Assembly: GCF_008831285.2 (NCBI RefSeq)
Contig: NC_045139.1
Coordinates: 31,655,706 to 31,719,705, forward strand
Reading direction: 5' to 3'
Length of the DNA stretch: 64,000 nucleotides
Source: Nymphaea colorata
Lineage: Eukaryota > Streptophyta > Magnoliopsida > Nymphaeales > Nymphaeaceae
Shown: in pieces, positions 12,749 to 26,234 of the stretch
Position numbering within the stretch: position 1 is the stretch's first letter
How the letters are laid out: every line of letters begins with the position of its first letter
Position numbers and translations under genes: made by a program
The notes under the pieces: model-generated
What the model saw: the letters and a program-made list of their open reading frames with translations, nothing else
Told to the model about the DNA's origin: nothing
Database searches by the model: none

Positions 12749-15700
12749 TTTCTCGTCATCAAACATGCCCACTAAGAGTAAACCTGCGGCAACAGAGACG
12801 GAGAGAGCCCAAACTTCTTGTCCCACAAGTCATGCTTGTCAAAATTGATTTGGATTCAAATAAGTCTTTAAAATTGCCCCTTATATTGGGGATTTTAAGC
12901 TAAACTATCTTTCTAACTTGGTCTTCTTATTGATTATACACCTCTTTCTACTACTTTGATAAATAATCCTTCAGATTCAAAAACAACTGGTAATCGCCGT
13001 GACAGAAGGGTGAGGATCAGAGGGAGGAGAGAATGAGCGGGTGGAGGTTTTCGTTCTTTTTGTTTAAACATGATAAAACTGGTAACATCTGATCTGAAGG
13101 AGATGGACGGCTTACGTGCTGTGTAGCCGTGACAAAGTGAGCACTATGCAGCGGCTCACTTTATATTATATATACAACATCGTAACACAACATGATGTTT
13201 AATCCTTTGAACAAAAAACTTGAGCTAATTTGAGTGGCTTTGAGAAAAATGCTTGGATGACAAAATCCTACCGACAAAAGCCAGCACAAACACCCATACA
13301 AAAATATCTTTACAGAAACAAGGTCTTTAGGAAGACAACCTAAATAGATGTAAAATTAATTTACAGCACTGAAGCGAATATTACACTATCATCTTGAAGT
13401 TTTTATCACAAAAAATCCAATCTCATCCAATCATAAAAGCATAGCAGTTATAATCTAAATTAAATGCACATGGAAGTGTTCTACACATTTCTTTGTCTCA
13501 TTTATTGAACAGACATGCGATTGGATTTGCTACTGCATGTTGTCGGTGCAATCCTTGGATGCTTTGCCAGCCGACTTGATTTAAATTCCCGATACTGACG
13601 ACCAAAGGAATTGGTGTATTCTTCGACTGTTGTTCAATAAAGGTGGCGAGCCAACTCGCAGCAGCTTTGCATCGGGGGACCAAAGTAAACAGAGTAAAGA
13701 AGACGCCAAAGATTGGGAAGATGCCATATTATATTATTAAGACAGTTAAGATTGTGAAGATGATTTAAAAAAAAAACGGTTTATAATTGTATGCGTCAAT
13801 GCGATTTATGAACTTGGTATGTAGCATAAAACTGAATCTGAAGTCTGAGACTGATATCTGACGGGGATCTGATAATGATGCAAGTCAGATATAGATTTAT
13901 GAATCCAACTAAACATTAGTTTTGAGAAGAATAGAGTTTGAATTCGAACTAGATTTGTGTGCATTGGTTAGGGCCGGTGGCTGGTAAGCAGCTAATTGCT
14001 GGTTCGAACAGTATGGACACAAATATAAGTTCCAACCGAGGCACAGACGCAGCCTAACCATGCGGTAAAGGGGAAGGAAGCTTTGGCTCTCATTCTGGCA
14101 GTGAAATTTTCTTCCACTCAACCAGATTTGAATCTAAATACACTGAACTAATCTGATTAAACTCAACTCGAAAGAGTATATAACTATATCTCTAGGTGCT
14201 TAAAGTTACGGAATACAATATGCTATCATGGCTGCTTACCACCGATGGAACCAGTAGTGGAGCTTACTATGTGACTGATGTGGGCCACTGCGCACGCTAT
14301 CCTTTAAAATCCTTTACTACGACTGAACTGGACGTGGGTCCAGCCACATGTGGTGCTCAAACCAGACCTATGTCAATGCCCCATATGCACTTATCTTACT
14401 AAATCAAAAACCGATTAATATCATTTAACCAAAATTTTCTGGCTCTACGATTGGATGAAACGACAGAGAAGCTTCCCCTAAGCTTTCCCACCTCTGCGAG
14501 CGTCGGTTTGAGAAATGTGCTCTGTAATTTGCTGGCATTTCCATTGCCTTTTTCCGGTGTTCCTTCCAAAATAATAGCTGACTGGCGCGTCAACAATGGC
14601 GTTATGAACACGCCGAAGGATGGTGACTGCATTAATGCCGGCCGCCGGTGAATTAAGAGACAATGACGTAGCAAGATCCAAACAGGTTGGCCGCTGCGTA
14701 GTGAAAAAGGAGTTGGCTGTCGTCCCCATAGAGTGGCCGCAGCATGTGCTTTTGTTGCTGCTTGTCGTGAGCTTTTAATCAGATTACGGCTTACGGATTC
14801 ATCGAAGTTGATTTAATCCAATGATATATTATCAGATTCATATTCAAACTCGACGATGGTCCTATGGGAACGGAACTGTCATGTATATATACATATATAT
14901 GTACGTAGATTGGATCTTTATCAGATACCCGCCGAATATCACTACCAAATTCAGACTTGGTTTTAGCTTAATAATCAGATCTCAAGTTGCTTGCTAGATC
15001 TGGCTAAAAGTTTATGAATCCGGATTGATAATTGGCAGTAATGGATTTTAGGCCCATAAAGTTATTATCCTTAATCTTACTAATTTTACATTAGATAATC
15101 CAACGAGAACTTAGCTACTGTGACATTTGAGTCTGAATAATTATATATCCAATTATAGATATCCGTCCGCTTCAGATGGGATTCGATTTCCTTGATCAAA
15201 CCTGAGAATTTGAAGTTAGATTTGAGCTGTGAATTTGATAGTGGTACCCCATTGAGAAATCAAACAGTACCAACTAACTATTTAGTTTTTTCTCGAAGAA
15301 TGTGCTGCTGTTTGTTACTGCAGAACCGATTTGGATACAAGACTTCAACTTGGGTTCAGGAAATGCAGAAAGGAAAACAAAAGCTCAAGTGATCAAAATA
15401 TTTGGAGACTCTTTCAGATTCAAAACTGTTGAACTATGGGTGCTGCAGTGGGGCAATCTCCAATTCTGATCAGGAACGAGTGATTTTTGGCTTGCTTCAA
15501 TAAATTATCAAATTTACAAAATTTTGGGACGCCTTTAATTTTTTCCTCATACAATTTGATAATCTGAATCCAATTCGAATTAACAAGATCCAGTAAGAAA
15601 TTCTTTTGCCTAATTTGCAACTGAATTCAACTTTAACATGAGATTTTCACACCAAATCCAACCTAATGTTGGCTTCTGATGGACACCCACGTTTCGTTAC

Positions 15701-17695
15701 TTGTAGAAGTTTCTATTCAGTACTGTAATTTGTATATCTAATCTAGATCTGACTCCGAATCAAATTAAATGACATCCAATTAGGCAAGTATGATTAGTGG
15801 TGAAAATGGAAATAATTTTGCCAATTATCTCATCCAATCGAGTGAGTTTGCAGGCAGATGTGGATGAAGAGGTGGATCCATTCTTAAAATTGGCTCATAA
15901 AATGGGTTTCGATATGGGGGACTGCTCGTCTACACTGTGTTTGATTGCCGCAAAAAATTGTTTGAGTGCAAAAAATTTTCAGCCAAATCTCCTTGCATTC
16001 GACTAAAAATCTGGAAAAAAATGCATATTATGTGTCGAACTTGGAGAACATGTCTAGGGTTTTTCTTAAAGCAGGTATTGCAAGTCACAGACGTGCTGCT
16101 TCTCTGACTGGTTATCCAGGCAATCAAACACACCCTTAAGGAAGTTTGGTGTGGGAACATGCTTAATCTATAAACGAGTCAAAATTTGTGACTATATGTC
16201 ACGCCAACCATAGCCTACGAAATTTTATTGAGAGTCAATTCCGATCAATAAGAACAGCTAATACATTCAATCAATGAACCTTTCTAATTTAGGTGTGATG
16301 CGATAGGGACCCCAAGCAACGCTCCAACTGCTTGCAATGAAGTAGAGGCTTTCTTGGTCGGATCACGTCTATCAAATTGTTTTGATCATCCGATCAAGTC
16401 AAGCAGCAAACGCAGGTAAATTAGAACTAGAGGGTGGTGCATGTTCGGCCCCTAACTGGGCTCGTGCTTGAGTTTTTCACATTTTTTAAAAAAGAATGGT
16501 TATTTTTGTCATTTCAAAAAAAAAAAGCCTTTTTTTTCTGACTTTATAAGAGACGGGTTTTTTAAAAGGTTGAAGCCTCTCTTTCCTCAAGCCTCATGGT
16601 TGCTTGGGTAAGATAGAGTCAGTGTACCTTCAACTTGCAGCAATTTTTATGGTAAGAGACTATGATCCAACTACTAGATACAACAATCTATTAGATAGTC
16701 TCCCTAGGCACCGAGATGCAATCATATCACATCTTAACGCGGTGTGGTGTGTATATTTCCAGGCTTTCAAAGTTTTGGCTTGTATATTCATAATGATAGT
16801 ATGAGCGCTTTGGGGCGTCCCCAAGCTCTTTACTTACATAAGGCACACGAGAGAATGTGCGTTCCATGTTATATAGCTAACATAGTATGGTATTTTCCAC
16901 CTTTTACCAAATGGGCATTTTGGTAATTCTATAGGAAAATTTTTTCGATGTTCCACTTTTGCCCTTATAGGATGAGGGTTGTCTATTTAACTAACAAGAA
17001 GGGCATTTTGGTTGTTTCCTGCCCATGGCGTAGGGCCCTTTCTTAGGAGCCATAACATGTACCCTACTTTCCCTTTTTCACACATGAAGGGCATTTTGAT
17101 CATTTCCAAACACTATGACCTCCTCCAGACCAGAACTTGAGCTTACCGTGTTCACTCTCTACAATTTTTTGGACCAATCCCAAAGTGGGTGAGATCAGTA
17201 TGCAAAATACAAACCCTGTTCATCATTCATGTGATATCTTAGAGCTCACTTCATGGGGGAATTGCCAGTGTTCTTACTAATGATGGGCTCATGTTCAATC
17301 ATGAACACTGTGACCTATCAGTTGCAAATTAAGAAGACATGGCGACTATCTCCAATGATCAAAGGCATGAAATCCTTCAAATGTCACCAATCTTTCTCTA
17401 GAACAACTTCCAACTTACTTGTAGTAGAAGAAACTGACTTCTTTACCTCATTCTTTTAGCGTGACCATGAAGAGTAGTTCATGGTTATTTGGTGGAAAGT
17501 CATGAATAAAAATGAAGACAAAGGTTTAGTTCACTAGTCAGTAACTTGCAGAATATAATAATAAGTTCCATTTTGTTCAGATGAGAAGTCACTAGCCACT
17601 CTGCTTTTCGAAACTCTCTTTTCTTACGTCCCAAAATCCCATCTACATAGTTACCTGATAAGTGCCATTTGAAAATCTTTAAATCAAACCCCTTG

Positions 17696-18031
17696 TTTCT
17701 CACGAAACTAAAAGCTGATATTTGTGATTGTGCTTCATGTTTTGTTAACTCTGCTACGTATACCACTCTATATGAATCGTTTCTCACAGAACTAAGAGCT
17801 GATATTTGTGACTGTAATCGATGTTTTGCTAACTCTGCTGCTGATACCACTCTATGTGAGTCATTTCTCACAAAATTAAGAGCTGATATTTGCGACTGTG
17901 CTTGATGTCTTGTTAACTCTGCTGCTGATACCACTCTATATGAATCGTTTCTCAAAAAACTAAGAGCTGATATTTGCGACTGTGCTTGATGCTTTGTTAA
18001 CTCTGCTGCTGATATCACTATATATGACTAC
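17696..18031. repeat. Four tandem 84-bp repeats
   Basis: Four consecutive 84-bp copies start at 17696, 17780, 17864 and 17948, each beginning TTTCTCA and containing AGCTGATATTTG and GATACCACT (or close variants). The period is divisible by three, and the minus strand stays open across the array (17500-18018), giving four 28-residue units with the core QSQISAL. No start context, domain or splice signals support a gene, so I annotate it as a minisatellite. Confidence 0.9.
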
Positions 18032-18919
18032 CAATACCATTGTCTCAACTCTCATACCAATATAAAAAAAATTTAATACAACTCTAGCACACAGAAATAC
18101 AAACAACAAACACAAAGTTGAAAGAGACTCTTGGATTGTTCTGCACTTCCATTCCCATGATATAATTTTTTTTTCTTTACAAGTTACTTCTCTAACACAG
18201 AACTGCACAAACAGACGGGGAATGAAAAATAAAGTTCAAAGCGAATGGGTTTCCTGAAAACTTGTTTTATCACTAATCGGTTAGAGTGAATGAAAGGAGA
18301 AAAGATTCATACAAAAAGAAAAGACTCACTAATATAGGTTTTATCGAGCATAAGAAGCAGAAATATATTTGCCAAGCTCTTGCCAATTTGAGGTCTTGGG
18401 TACATTTGGAACCCCATGCAGTAAATCTTTGTGGAGCCTAGGCATGCCCAAAAACAGACAAATATTTGGTTCGCAATCAACAAACTCATAGAAGCACCTG
18501 ATAGAGAAATATCAAGAAATTGGACTATCAAAGTAAAGAAGAAAAAGAGAAGAGAAAAAACAGGCTGATCAACCCGTCTATTTCAGAAATAGTCCTACCA
18601 TGTGGGTAAATATTGCAGAACGCTCCCTGCTTAGTGTTTTTTACTGCCACAATCCATCAATATTTTTTCGGGCACCTTTCCAGAAGATTTATCGAGGATT
18701 AACAACCATTATACAACACAATCACTTGTGGTGTGACCTTTCCAACACAATTAATGAGGTTGGCAGTGAAAGGGCCATCAAAAAAAAAAAAAAAAAAAAA
18801 GCGACATTTTTGTCCTTATAAAAGGCTCGTTTGTTGATTGCATAGATTTCACGTTTATGTCCTCTCAACAAGACCATTCACTTTTTAGATTAGACAAAAA
18901 AAAAATGCTGACTAGGCCT

Positions 18920-19310
18920 TGTTAGCGCACACGAGTCAAGTCGAGTTTGAGTTGGGCCAGCTCGAGCTCAACTCGAGTTCGAGTCAAACTCAACAAAACA
19001 AGCTCGTGCTCGACTCAGCGACACAATGTCAAGTTCAAACTCAACTTGTTAACTCATTTATTTTAAACAAGTATTGTTTTGTTTAACTTGATTAGTTGCT
19101 ACTTGTTTAATTATTTTCTCGTTATAATTCAATGTGTTGTATAGTCGAGCCAAGTAGAGTTTAAACGAGTTAAACAAGTCTAGTTCTTTCACTTTGAACG
19201 CAGACTCCTTTAACATTTTGAGGATACATATACATTTGAACTCGAGCTCGACTTATTTATAAATGAGTCGAGTTCGAGCTGGCTGGACTTGTTATGAAAC
19301 CCTAGGCCTT
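18920..19310. repeat. GAGCTCGA/TCGAGT-rich dispersed repeat
   Basis: Dense overlapping words such as CTCGAGCTCAACTCGAGTTC on both strands suggest a degenerate internal repeat. CTAGGCCTTG near 18915 and again near 19302 may mark its ends as a direct repeat, but this is uncertain. Confidence 0.45.
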
Positions 19311-19698
19311 GTGTAATTAATATAGTTTACACTCCAAAAAAACATATTTACTTCTATTTCAATTATTAAATCTTTCAGTATCAATATTCCCTCAAAAAAA
19401 GAGAACTTTTAATAAAGACGGCCAGCAACCACCACCACAACCACATGCAAGGTCCACAACAACAAGGTAGACCGCATTCAATACTGATGACACTATCATG
19501 ATTATTATTATTATTACTACTGTTTTTAATGTAAAGCGGCCACAGTGACTTTGTTGCAATATAAGTGAGTTTTCTAATTGCAAGAAAACGATAGCTTACA
19601 TCTACCTGCTCCCAGGCAATGGTTATGTTGGAGATAATCCTACGTTTGATCATAATGTGAACTCAAAGCTTCTTTAAAGAATCTATACTAACTTCTAA

Positions 19699-19823
19699 AA
19701 GGCTGTTTGACGAACGAAACACTATGTAATTGTAACTTAAAATGAACCAAAGATTAGAGCAGAGCAGATTCATAAAACACAGTTTACAACAGTTGCAAAC
19801 TGTTTTATTTGCCAAACAAGCCC
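19699..19823. mobile_element. Candidate Tourist-like MITE
   Basis: TAA lies on both sides (19696-19698 and 19824-19826). The left end reads GGCTGTTTGACG. The reverse complement of the right end is GGGCTTGTTTGGC, an imperfect terminal inverted repeat of the kind found in plant Tourist elements. It is short and non-coding. Confidence 0.4.
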
Positions 19824-21159
19824 TAAGGATCTCAATAATCTGAACATAATCCTGCATTTAGTTGTAATCTAGATTCAAATAGATGGATTTGCTGAGAAAA
19901 TAATATGTAAAAAGTTAGATATAGTTTTATAGTATCTAATTTCGAGTCAAATTAAGCAATATTTTATTTGCTATTACCAACTCTTCTAAATCGTTCAGCA
20001 GGCACCTGATAAGCTTTTGCGGGAATTAATGACATCAAAGTTATTGACCTTGAATCAATTTTTCCCAACGACGGCATTTTTTTGCTGAATATGCTTTGGC
20101 TTATTGGTCAAATCCCACCTTCCATCTACAAAATTAAGTAAATAAGTAAAACAAAAATATACAGTTTAGACTTCAAGCTATGCATCTTGGATTGAAAATG
20201 GTGGCATGCATGCCGAACACCCAAGTTAAGGCGTGCTCGAGTGGTAAGATCACCCAGATCTCAGAGCAGGCTTCAAGTTAAAGCACTATCTTCTTGTTCG
20301 AGGAAACACGATGTGATCATACATGTTCTTTATTAAACCAACAGTCAAATACTTGAAATAACTACATCATGTTTTATGAAATAAAAATATGATGTTGTCA
20401 TGTTTTCAAGAGACATAGCATAGCTGGTGGGGTTCGCAAGCAAACGAGAGCTCGGTCATCACGTGTTTGTTACTCCTTCAAAATATAAAGATGACAACCG
20501 CTATTCTCGAGTTGAAATGAGTAACCGTAAGTTTGTGCAGGTTTTGGTGCATATCTAAACCTTGAAAACAAAGGGGTTTTTGACCTCTCACTCATCCGGT
20601 GGGTTCCCTCACGCTCACCCACAATATGATGTTCTCATGTATCTTAAACACATAATGTTTTTTCCTAAATGCCCTCTTAGCACCCAATGCTGTTCCTATT
20701 GATATTGGCCAACTTGAATAATTGTTATTGTTTATTTTACGTTATTTTAAACTGATTATAACTTTTGCTTCCACTATTGGAGGACATATGGCTCATATGC
20801 GTACTCATAATGATAATATTGTTTGTACCTTCAACTCTGCGTGCGGGCTCGAAAGTTTGGCTATGATATCTGCCAATATCTCTTGGTAGAACTTAGCTTT
20901 CATCTCCATATATAATTCAGTGAGGTCAATGGCGCCGTTGATATATAATAGAGGGATTTTCAATTTTATCAAGGCAGATCTCGAATTAATAATAGAAGTT
21001 ACATCCCAAACGGAACTCGCATGCTTTTTATTTTAATAGTCGCCTTCATTGATGGCAACTACTCAGGAAGACTCCCCAGTTGGTTCCTCACTTGCGGCTT
21101 GTAAGCTCCTGGCATACAAGGCGCATCGATCGAGATGTCAATTAATCGTATTCCAATCA

Positions 21160-21480
21160 TATATATACTCTTAACCGTATATAAGAGTTTGGATGTTCAG
21201 AATAATAAGATTTTGGATGTTCCTCTATTCTGATTGGAATACGAAGAAAGAAAAGTTATATCAATTCGAATCTGAAATCTGACTTTACAATCTGAATATG
21301 ATTTTTAAAGTCACTAATCCGACCAATTTTCACAATGTAAGGGCCATGGATATACGACATTTAGTTATACTAAATCCAATCTGAATATGAATCCAAATCA
21401 GGTTGGATATTTATTTATATCCAAATTTGAATCTGATTGGATGTCATTTCTTAAATATGAGCCCATCACGAACTATTGGC
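21160..21480. repeat. Dispersed AATCTGAATC-rich repeat, copy 2
   Basis: The core ATCTGAAATCTGACTTTACA (near 21265) followed by ATCTGAATATGATTTT matches the copies near 44522 and 45478 with a few changes. Flanks are built of AATCCAATCTGAATATG-like words. Confidence 0.55.
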
Positions 21481-21744
21481 ATCGTACTGGTGACTTATGA
21501 AAAATAAAAAATAAAATTTTGAAATTATTTTATTTACATACAAGGCATTATGTACTTATGTCAATAGGCCGTGCTGGGCTCATTCTATGTCATAAGTGCC
21601 TTTGCAAATTAATTAGTAACCAATTTTATACTAATAATTCATATCAATCCTGTTTGAAGTGTTAATAACTGCAGCTAATACTACTTGAACACTTTGTGTT
21701 TTTGGTGGAACCAAAATTCTGCTTCAGTCCAAGAAAAGAAAAAG

Positions 21745-22080
21745 CTAGGGAGTGTTTGAATGACACCCTCCAAAAACTTGGTTTTGTGAAAACCGACTTT
21801 TTAAAAAACCTTGTTAAAAACCCAGTTTTGAAAAATTGGTTTGGATGTTTGGATGACAACTAAAAAACTTGACTTAGAGGCAAAAGTCAGTTTTGCCTGA
21901 AAAACCTGGGGGAGGCAGGTTCCGGCCCTTTATGAAAACCAAGTTTTGCCAAAACTGGGTTTTGGCAAAACCAAGTTGGAATGTCCCTAAACATTCTTGA
22001 AATGGTGGTTTGGGATAAAACCAGGTTTTATCTTCCAAAACCTGGTTTTAATTAGTCGTTCAACCACCCCCTCCCCCTCT
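21745..22080. mobile_element. Palindrome-rich foldback/MITE-like element, copy 1
   Basis: Multiple self-complementary words (AAAACCTGGTTTT, AAAACTGGGTTTTGG, AAACCAAGTTTTG) fill this stretch. The left end GGGAGTGTTTGAATGAC and the reverse complement of the right end (GGGGTGGTTGAACGAC) form an imperfect terminal inverted repeat. No target duplication was identified. Superfamily unknown. Confidence 0.5.
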
Positions 22081-22529
22081 TTTAGAAATCAACGTAGAGT
22101 AAATGCTTTCACTGCAGGATCCGCTGTGTTGCTAATCGCCCTCGTCTTGAAAGCATGCAGGTCTGCTTCATTTTAAAATCCATGGACATGATGACTACCA
22201 ACAGTATCACCAGTGTTTTCTAAAAATTGTGGATCCAACAGAAGGTCTCCAAGCAAAGTTGCCATTTATCAAGTGGCCTTCTCTTCCAGGCAGAAACTTT
22301 TATTGATTGTTTCTGCCTAGGGTAGGTTAGAAAATCATGATCCTAATTTAATGGGCTTTCCTTATTTAACTTCAGAAATTTGCTGGTCAAGGGCACTATT
22401 TTTAATTTTTTTGCTTTTAAGACATTGCCCTAAGAGTCCTGTCTAATTAGAGGACCAGTGTCTCCAGTAACTATTTTAGTTCGAAATAGAGAAGGCTCAA
22501 GGCAGCCATGGATGTGGAAAAACATTACG

Positions 22530-22790
22530 TGTGTTGGATGACGCCCTCCTGGAATCCAGTTTTGTAAAAACTAGATTTATAAACACAAAGTTCTTTAATG
22601 AATTTTAGAAACTTTGTTTTTTTTTTTTTGTTTTGGTGAAACGTCCAAAACCTGGTTTTGAATAAGCTAAAGGGGACCAGTTTTTCACTCCCTTTCACAA
22701 AACCAGGTTTTATTAAAACTGGGTTTTCTTTAAACCTAGTTTTCATGGAACCCAAACAGTCCAAAACCTTTCTAAACCACCTCAAGTCTT
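22530..22790. mobile_element. Palindrome-rich foldback/MITE-like element, copy 2
   Basis: This shares with the element 500 bp to the left the start GTTGGATGACGCCCTCC and the words AAAACCTGGTTTTG, AAACCAGGTTTTA and AAAACTGGGTTTT. Related words also occur near 44040-44350 and 44820-44990. Ends are uncertain. Confidence 0.45.
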
Positions 22791-23398
22791 TGTGTTCTTC
22801 TCCTCTTCTTTTAAATCTTGAGAGTGTGTGAAGAAATTGTCTTAACTACTTGTCGAAAACAAGGTACAAGGTGGCGACCATTATTTTGCTACATATTTAT
22901 TAGGTCGGGGCTATTTTGCTAATAAACCGCTTAAGAAAAGCAAAATCTTTGGTTTTTTTTTGTAGGTTAGAGGGTCTACAGCGCATGCACATAAATAATT
23001 GAAACAACCAAGCAGACTGCTTTAAATTCTACTGTCAGAGATCAGAAAAATTAAATACTTGTAAACCAACTTGTGGGCACCTCTGAATCTTCAATCTGAC
23101 ACCGAGGAGATAACTTGTTGTGTTTGTGCTCCATTATCCTGCCGCTTATCCTTTAATTCTCTGGTTTCACACCTTGTGCATTTCAGCAAGGAGTTAGGAG
23201 TAGAATCTTTAAATGCTACCGGCCCCAGCTACTGAATTTCCACTCAAGTAGGCCCATCCCAACTGCATGCTCAGCTAGCTGAGCTCCGAGCCCGCCGTTG
23301 GCTTCTTCAATTTAAATGCCAGGCCCTCTCGCCGGTGAATTCAGACCACCAACATCACGTTCTGCACTCTGGCTGTTCCATTTCAAGCTTTCTTCACC

Positions 23399-26203
23399 AT
23401 GGCTTTCTTGGGGAGATTGATTCTTTCTGCGCTTATCGGGATCCTCTGCTTCCATGGCTTCTGCCTCTCTGAGATGCGTAATGATCTCTGCGTTTCGTTG
23501 TCTTCTCGATATTTCTTGCGCACTAGTTTCTCCATGCTCATTGGCCAGCTGAGTCATTTCTCTGTGTCTCTTTTAGTTTACAGTTGACAATTTGGATTAG
23601 GCAACCTCATTTCCATGGATTAGACTAACCAGTTTCTGAAAAAGGTCGTCATTTTGTCATATGTTTACAACTGAAGCGGCGCCAAGAAACATATCTTGCT
23701 CTGCAAACTAGATTTTCTGCTTTATATCATCAAAAGATGTCCTTGTTTGAGATTTAGCCAACAATTACAGGTACCAATTAGTTCTGCATCTTAATCAAAG
23801 GATCATGCAACTAAAGGTTTCTCTAATCCAGCAGAAACTAGAGTCTGAGGCTGAACAGACCATTTAACAAATTGAAGTGTACAGAAAGCTTTCTTTCAGT
23901 TTGTGTGAATCTTCCCTTTTCTTCTAACATTTTCCTTGAAAAATCGCAGCTCCCAATTATTCCTTTATGCAAGAGGCGATATCTGCACCTGCAATCTCCC
24001 ACTATGACTACATAATCGTGGGTGGAGGGACAGCAGGGTGCCCACTAGCAGCGACCCTTTCTCAGAGGTTCAAGGTGCTACTGATAGAAAGAGGAGGCTC
24101 CCCATATGGCAACGCCAACATAACAAATCTCGGGTCTTTTGGGGACACCCTCTCCGACCTGTCCCCCGACTCGCCTTCCCAGAGGTTCATCTCAGAAGAT
24201 GGTGTCATAAACGCCAGAGCCAGAGTCCTGGGAGGCGGCAGCTGCCTGAACGCCGGGTTCTACACCAGGGCCGGCCGGGAATACGTCGAGCAAGTCGGCT
24301 GGGACGGGGCCTTGGTGAACCAATCTTATGAGTGGGTAGAGAAGATTGTGGCCTTCGAGCCCCCCATGCTTCAATGGCAGTCTGCTGTAAGAGATGCCCT
24401 TCTGGAAGTTGGGGTGTTGCCTTACAATGGCTTCACCTTCGATCACCTGTATGGCACCAAAGTGGGAGGCACCATCTTCGACAAGGACGGCCGCCGGCAC
24501 ACCGCTGCCAACTTGCTCGAGTATGCCAACCCCAGCGGCCTCACCGTTCTGCTGCATGCTACTGTTTCCCGCATACTGTTCAGAACTAAAGGTAGTAACA
24601 AAGAAGAATTGCAACTGCCTCATTTTCTCTCCTCCTTGTTCTGTGATCGAGAGAAGAAGATGGCAGATCACTCCCATTCTTTCAGTTTTTCCATATAATG
24701 AACCAGGAAAACGAACTAAAAATTGAAGATAGGGATGCCATCTTTCCTAAACAGAGGCGCCATCTTTCCGAAACAAAGGCAGAATTAGCAGAGCCATAGT
24801 ATTCCTTTCAAAATTTTGAAATGTAGAGGTTTTCTAAGAGCTTTTAAGACAAGCTTTATTTTTAAAATTTCAGGAGAAGAACAAGAACATTTATCTTGGG
24901 GAATTTACTTATATTTCTGCAAAATGTTCCGTTTGTAGGATGTGGGAGTGGAAAGAAAAATGGATGGAAATTTAGAGTTTTTCCATATTTAAAACTATAA
25001 AGGTCAACACACAAAAAAAATCATACGTTTTGGACATATGGAATCATTTTTATAAGTAAAAAAAATTATGGCCGTTGGTTATCAAACTTCTACAAAAATC
25101 TCACTTTCTGACTTAAAATAATGTCATTTTTATATAAATCTGTGATGTTTTGGTGGTAGATATAACTTTCGTGCGCAGATTTTACAAGAAATAATGAGTA
25201 AAAAGTATTAAAAATAGTCACGGCGGTCATTCCTTCTTTGGTTTTTAGGGAAGGGAAGGCCCGTAGCTCACGGAGTGGTGTTTAGGGACTCAAAGGGGAC
25301 CCTGCACCGGGCGTATCTCAATGATGGGACCCAAAATGAGATCATCTTGTCCGCAGGAGCCATTGGCAGCCCACAGCTGCTAATGCTCAGTGGCATCGGT
25401 CGAGCACAGAGTCTGAAGTCCCAGGGGATCGGAGTGGTGGTTGATCAGCCGCTGGTGGGTCAAGGAATGGCCGACAACCCCATGAACGCCATCTACATCC
25501 CGTCGCCGTTGCCGGTGGAGGTTTCCCTGATTCAGGTGGTTGGCATCACTCACTTCGGAAGCTACATTGAAGCTGCTAGTGGCGCCAATTTTGCTTACCC
25601 TTCTGCCTCCTCGGGCACACCTAGAAGGGACTTTGGCATGTTCTCTCCTAAGGTATGTGTGTGTATGTGCGGGCGCGCATTCGCTTTCTATACTGAATTC
25701 TTTAATATTATAAAATATCGCATGGATAGTAAATCGCTTTCTATACTGAATTCTTTAAGATTATAAAACATCGAATGGATACAACTACTATCTGCTTGAT
25801 TGATGTCAACTTATGCCCATTTGTTGAAGGCGACCTTATATGAGATTGCTGTTTTCTTGTTTTTTTCTTAGCCATCATCATGTTGGCTGTTGGCTGGAAC
25901 AACTGTGGTTAAATGGCTGGATAACTCTGAACAGGCAGAATCACCTGTCAATGATGATTAGATAATTTTTTATGAAGAAAAGTTAACTGATAGTGGGCAA
26001 GACGCATACGATCTTGGCCAACATTATTCAATTCTTTCTCCCTTTTATATATTAGGAAATAGGAATGGAAAGATCTGGTTCTGCCCTCCCCACCTCTTTC
26101 TCTTTTCCCTTCTTCTCTCATTTCTCTCTCTCTCTTTCGTCATCCACCTCCTCTCTGGCATCCACTCCCCCTCTCTTCCCCAGTTTTCCCTTCTTCTCTC
26201 ATT

Positions 26204-26234
<31 letters not shown>

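Larger units (their letters stand above)
10544..17695. other. Long gene-free stretch
   Basis: No ORF here shows a recognisable domain, splice structure or family resemblance. Visible content: a segment rich in CCAAGTG/TCAAGTG words (10560-10740), a three-copy tandem repeat at 12149, a hairpin at 12714, ATCTGAATC-type repeat DNA (13790-13920, 14800-15250), and three AGGGCATTTTG blocks at about 16911, 17005 and 17088. A less AT-rich patch lies at 14450-14760, with no gene assigned. Confidence 0.6.
18032..23398. other. Gene-free stretch rich in dispersed repeats
   Basis: No gene recognised. It contains a poly(A) run at about 18781-18800, a GAGCTCGA-rich repeat (18920-19310), a candidate Tourist MITE (19699-19823), a possible tRNA-derived segment (20229-20300), an AATCTGAATC repeat copy (21160-21480) and two palindrome-rich elements built from AAAACCTGGTTTT words (21745-22080, 22530-22790). 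The last few hundred bases are presumably the promoter of the GMC oxidoreductase. Confidence 0.6.

Noticed and set aside
17500-18018. 172-codon minus-strand frame as a gene
   Set aside because: It is explained by four 84-bp tandem repeats; no domain, start context or splice support.
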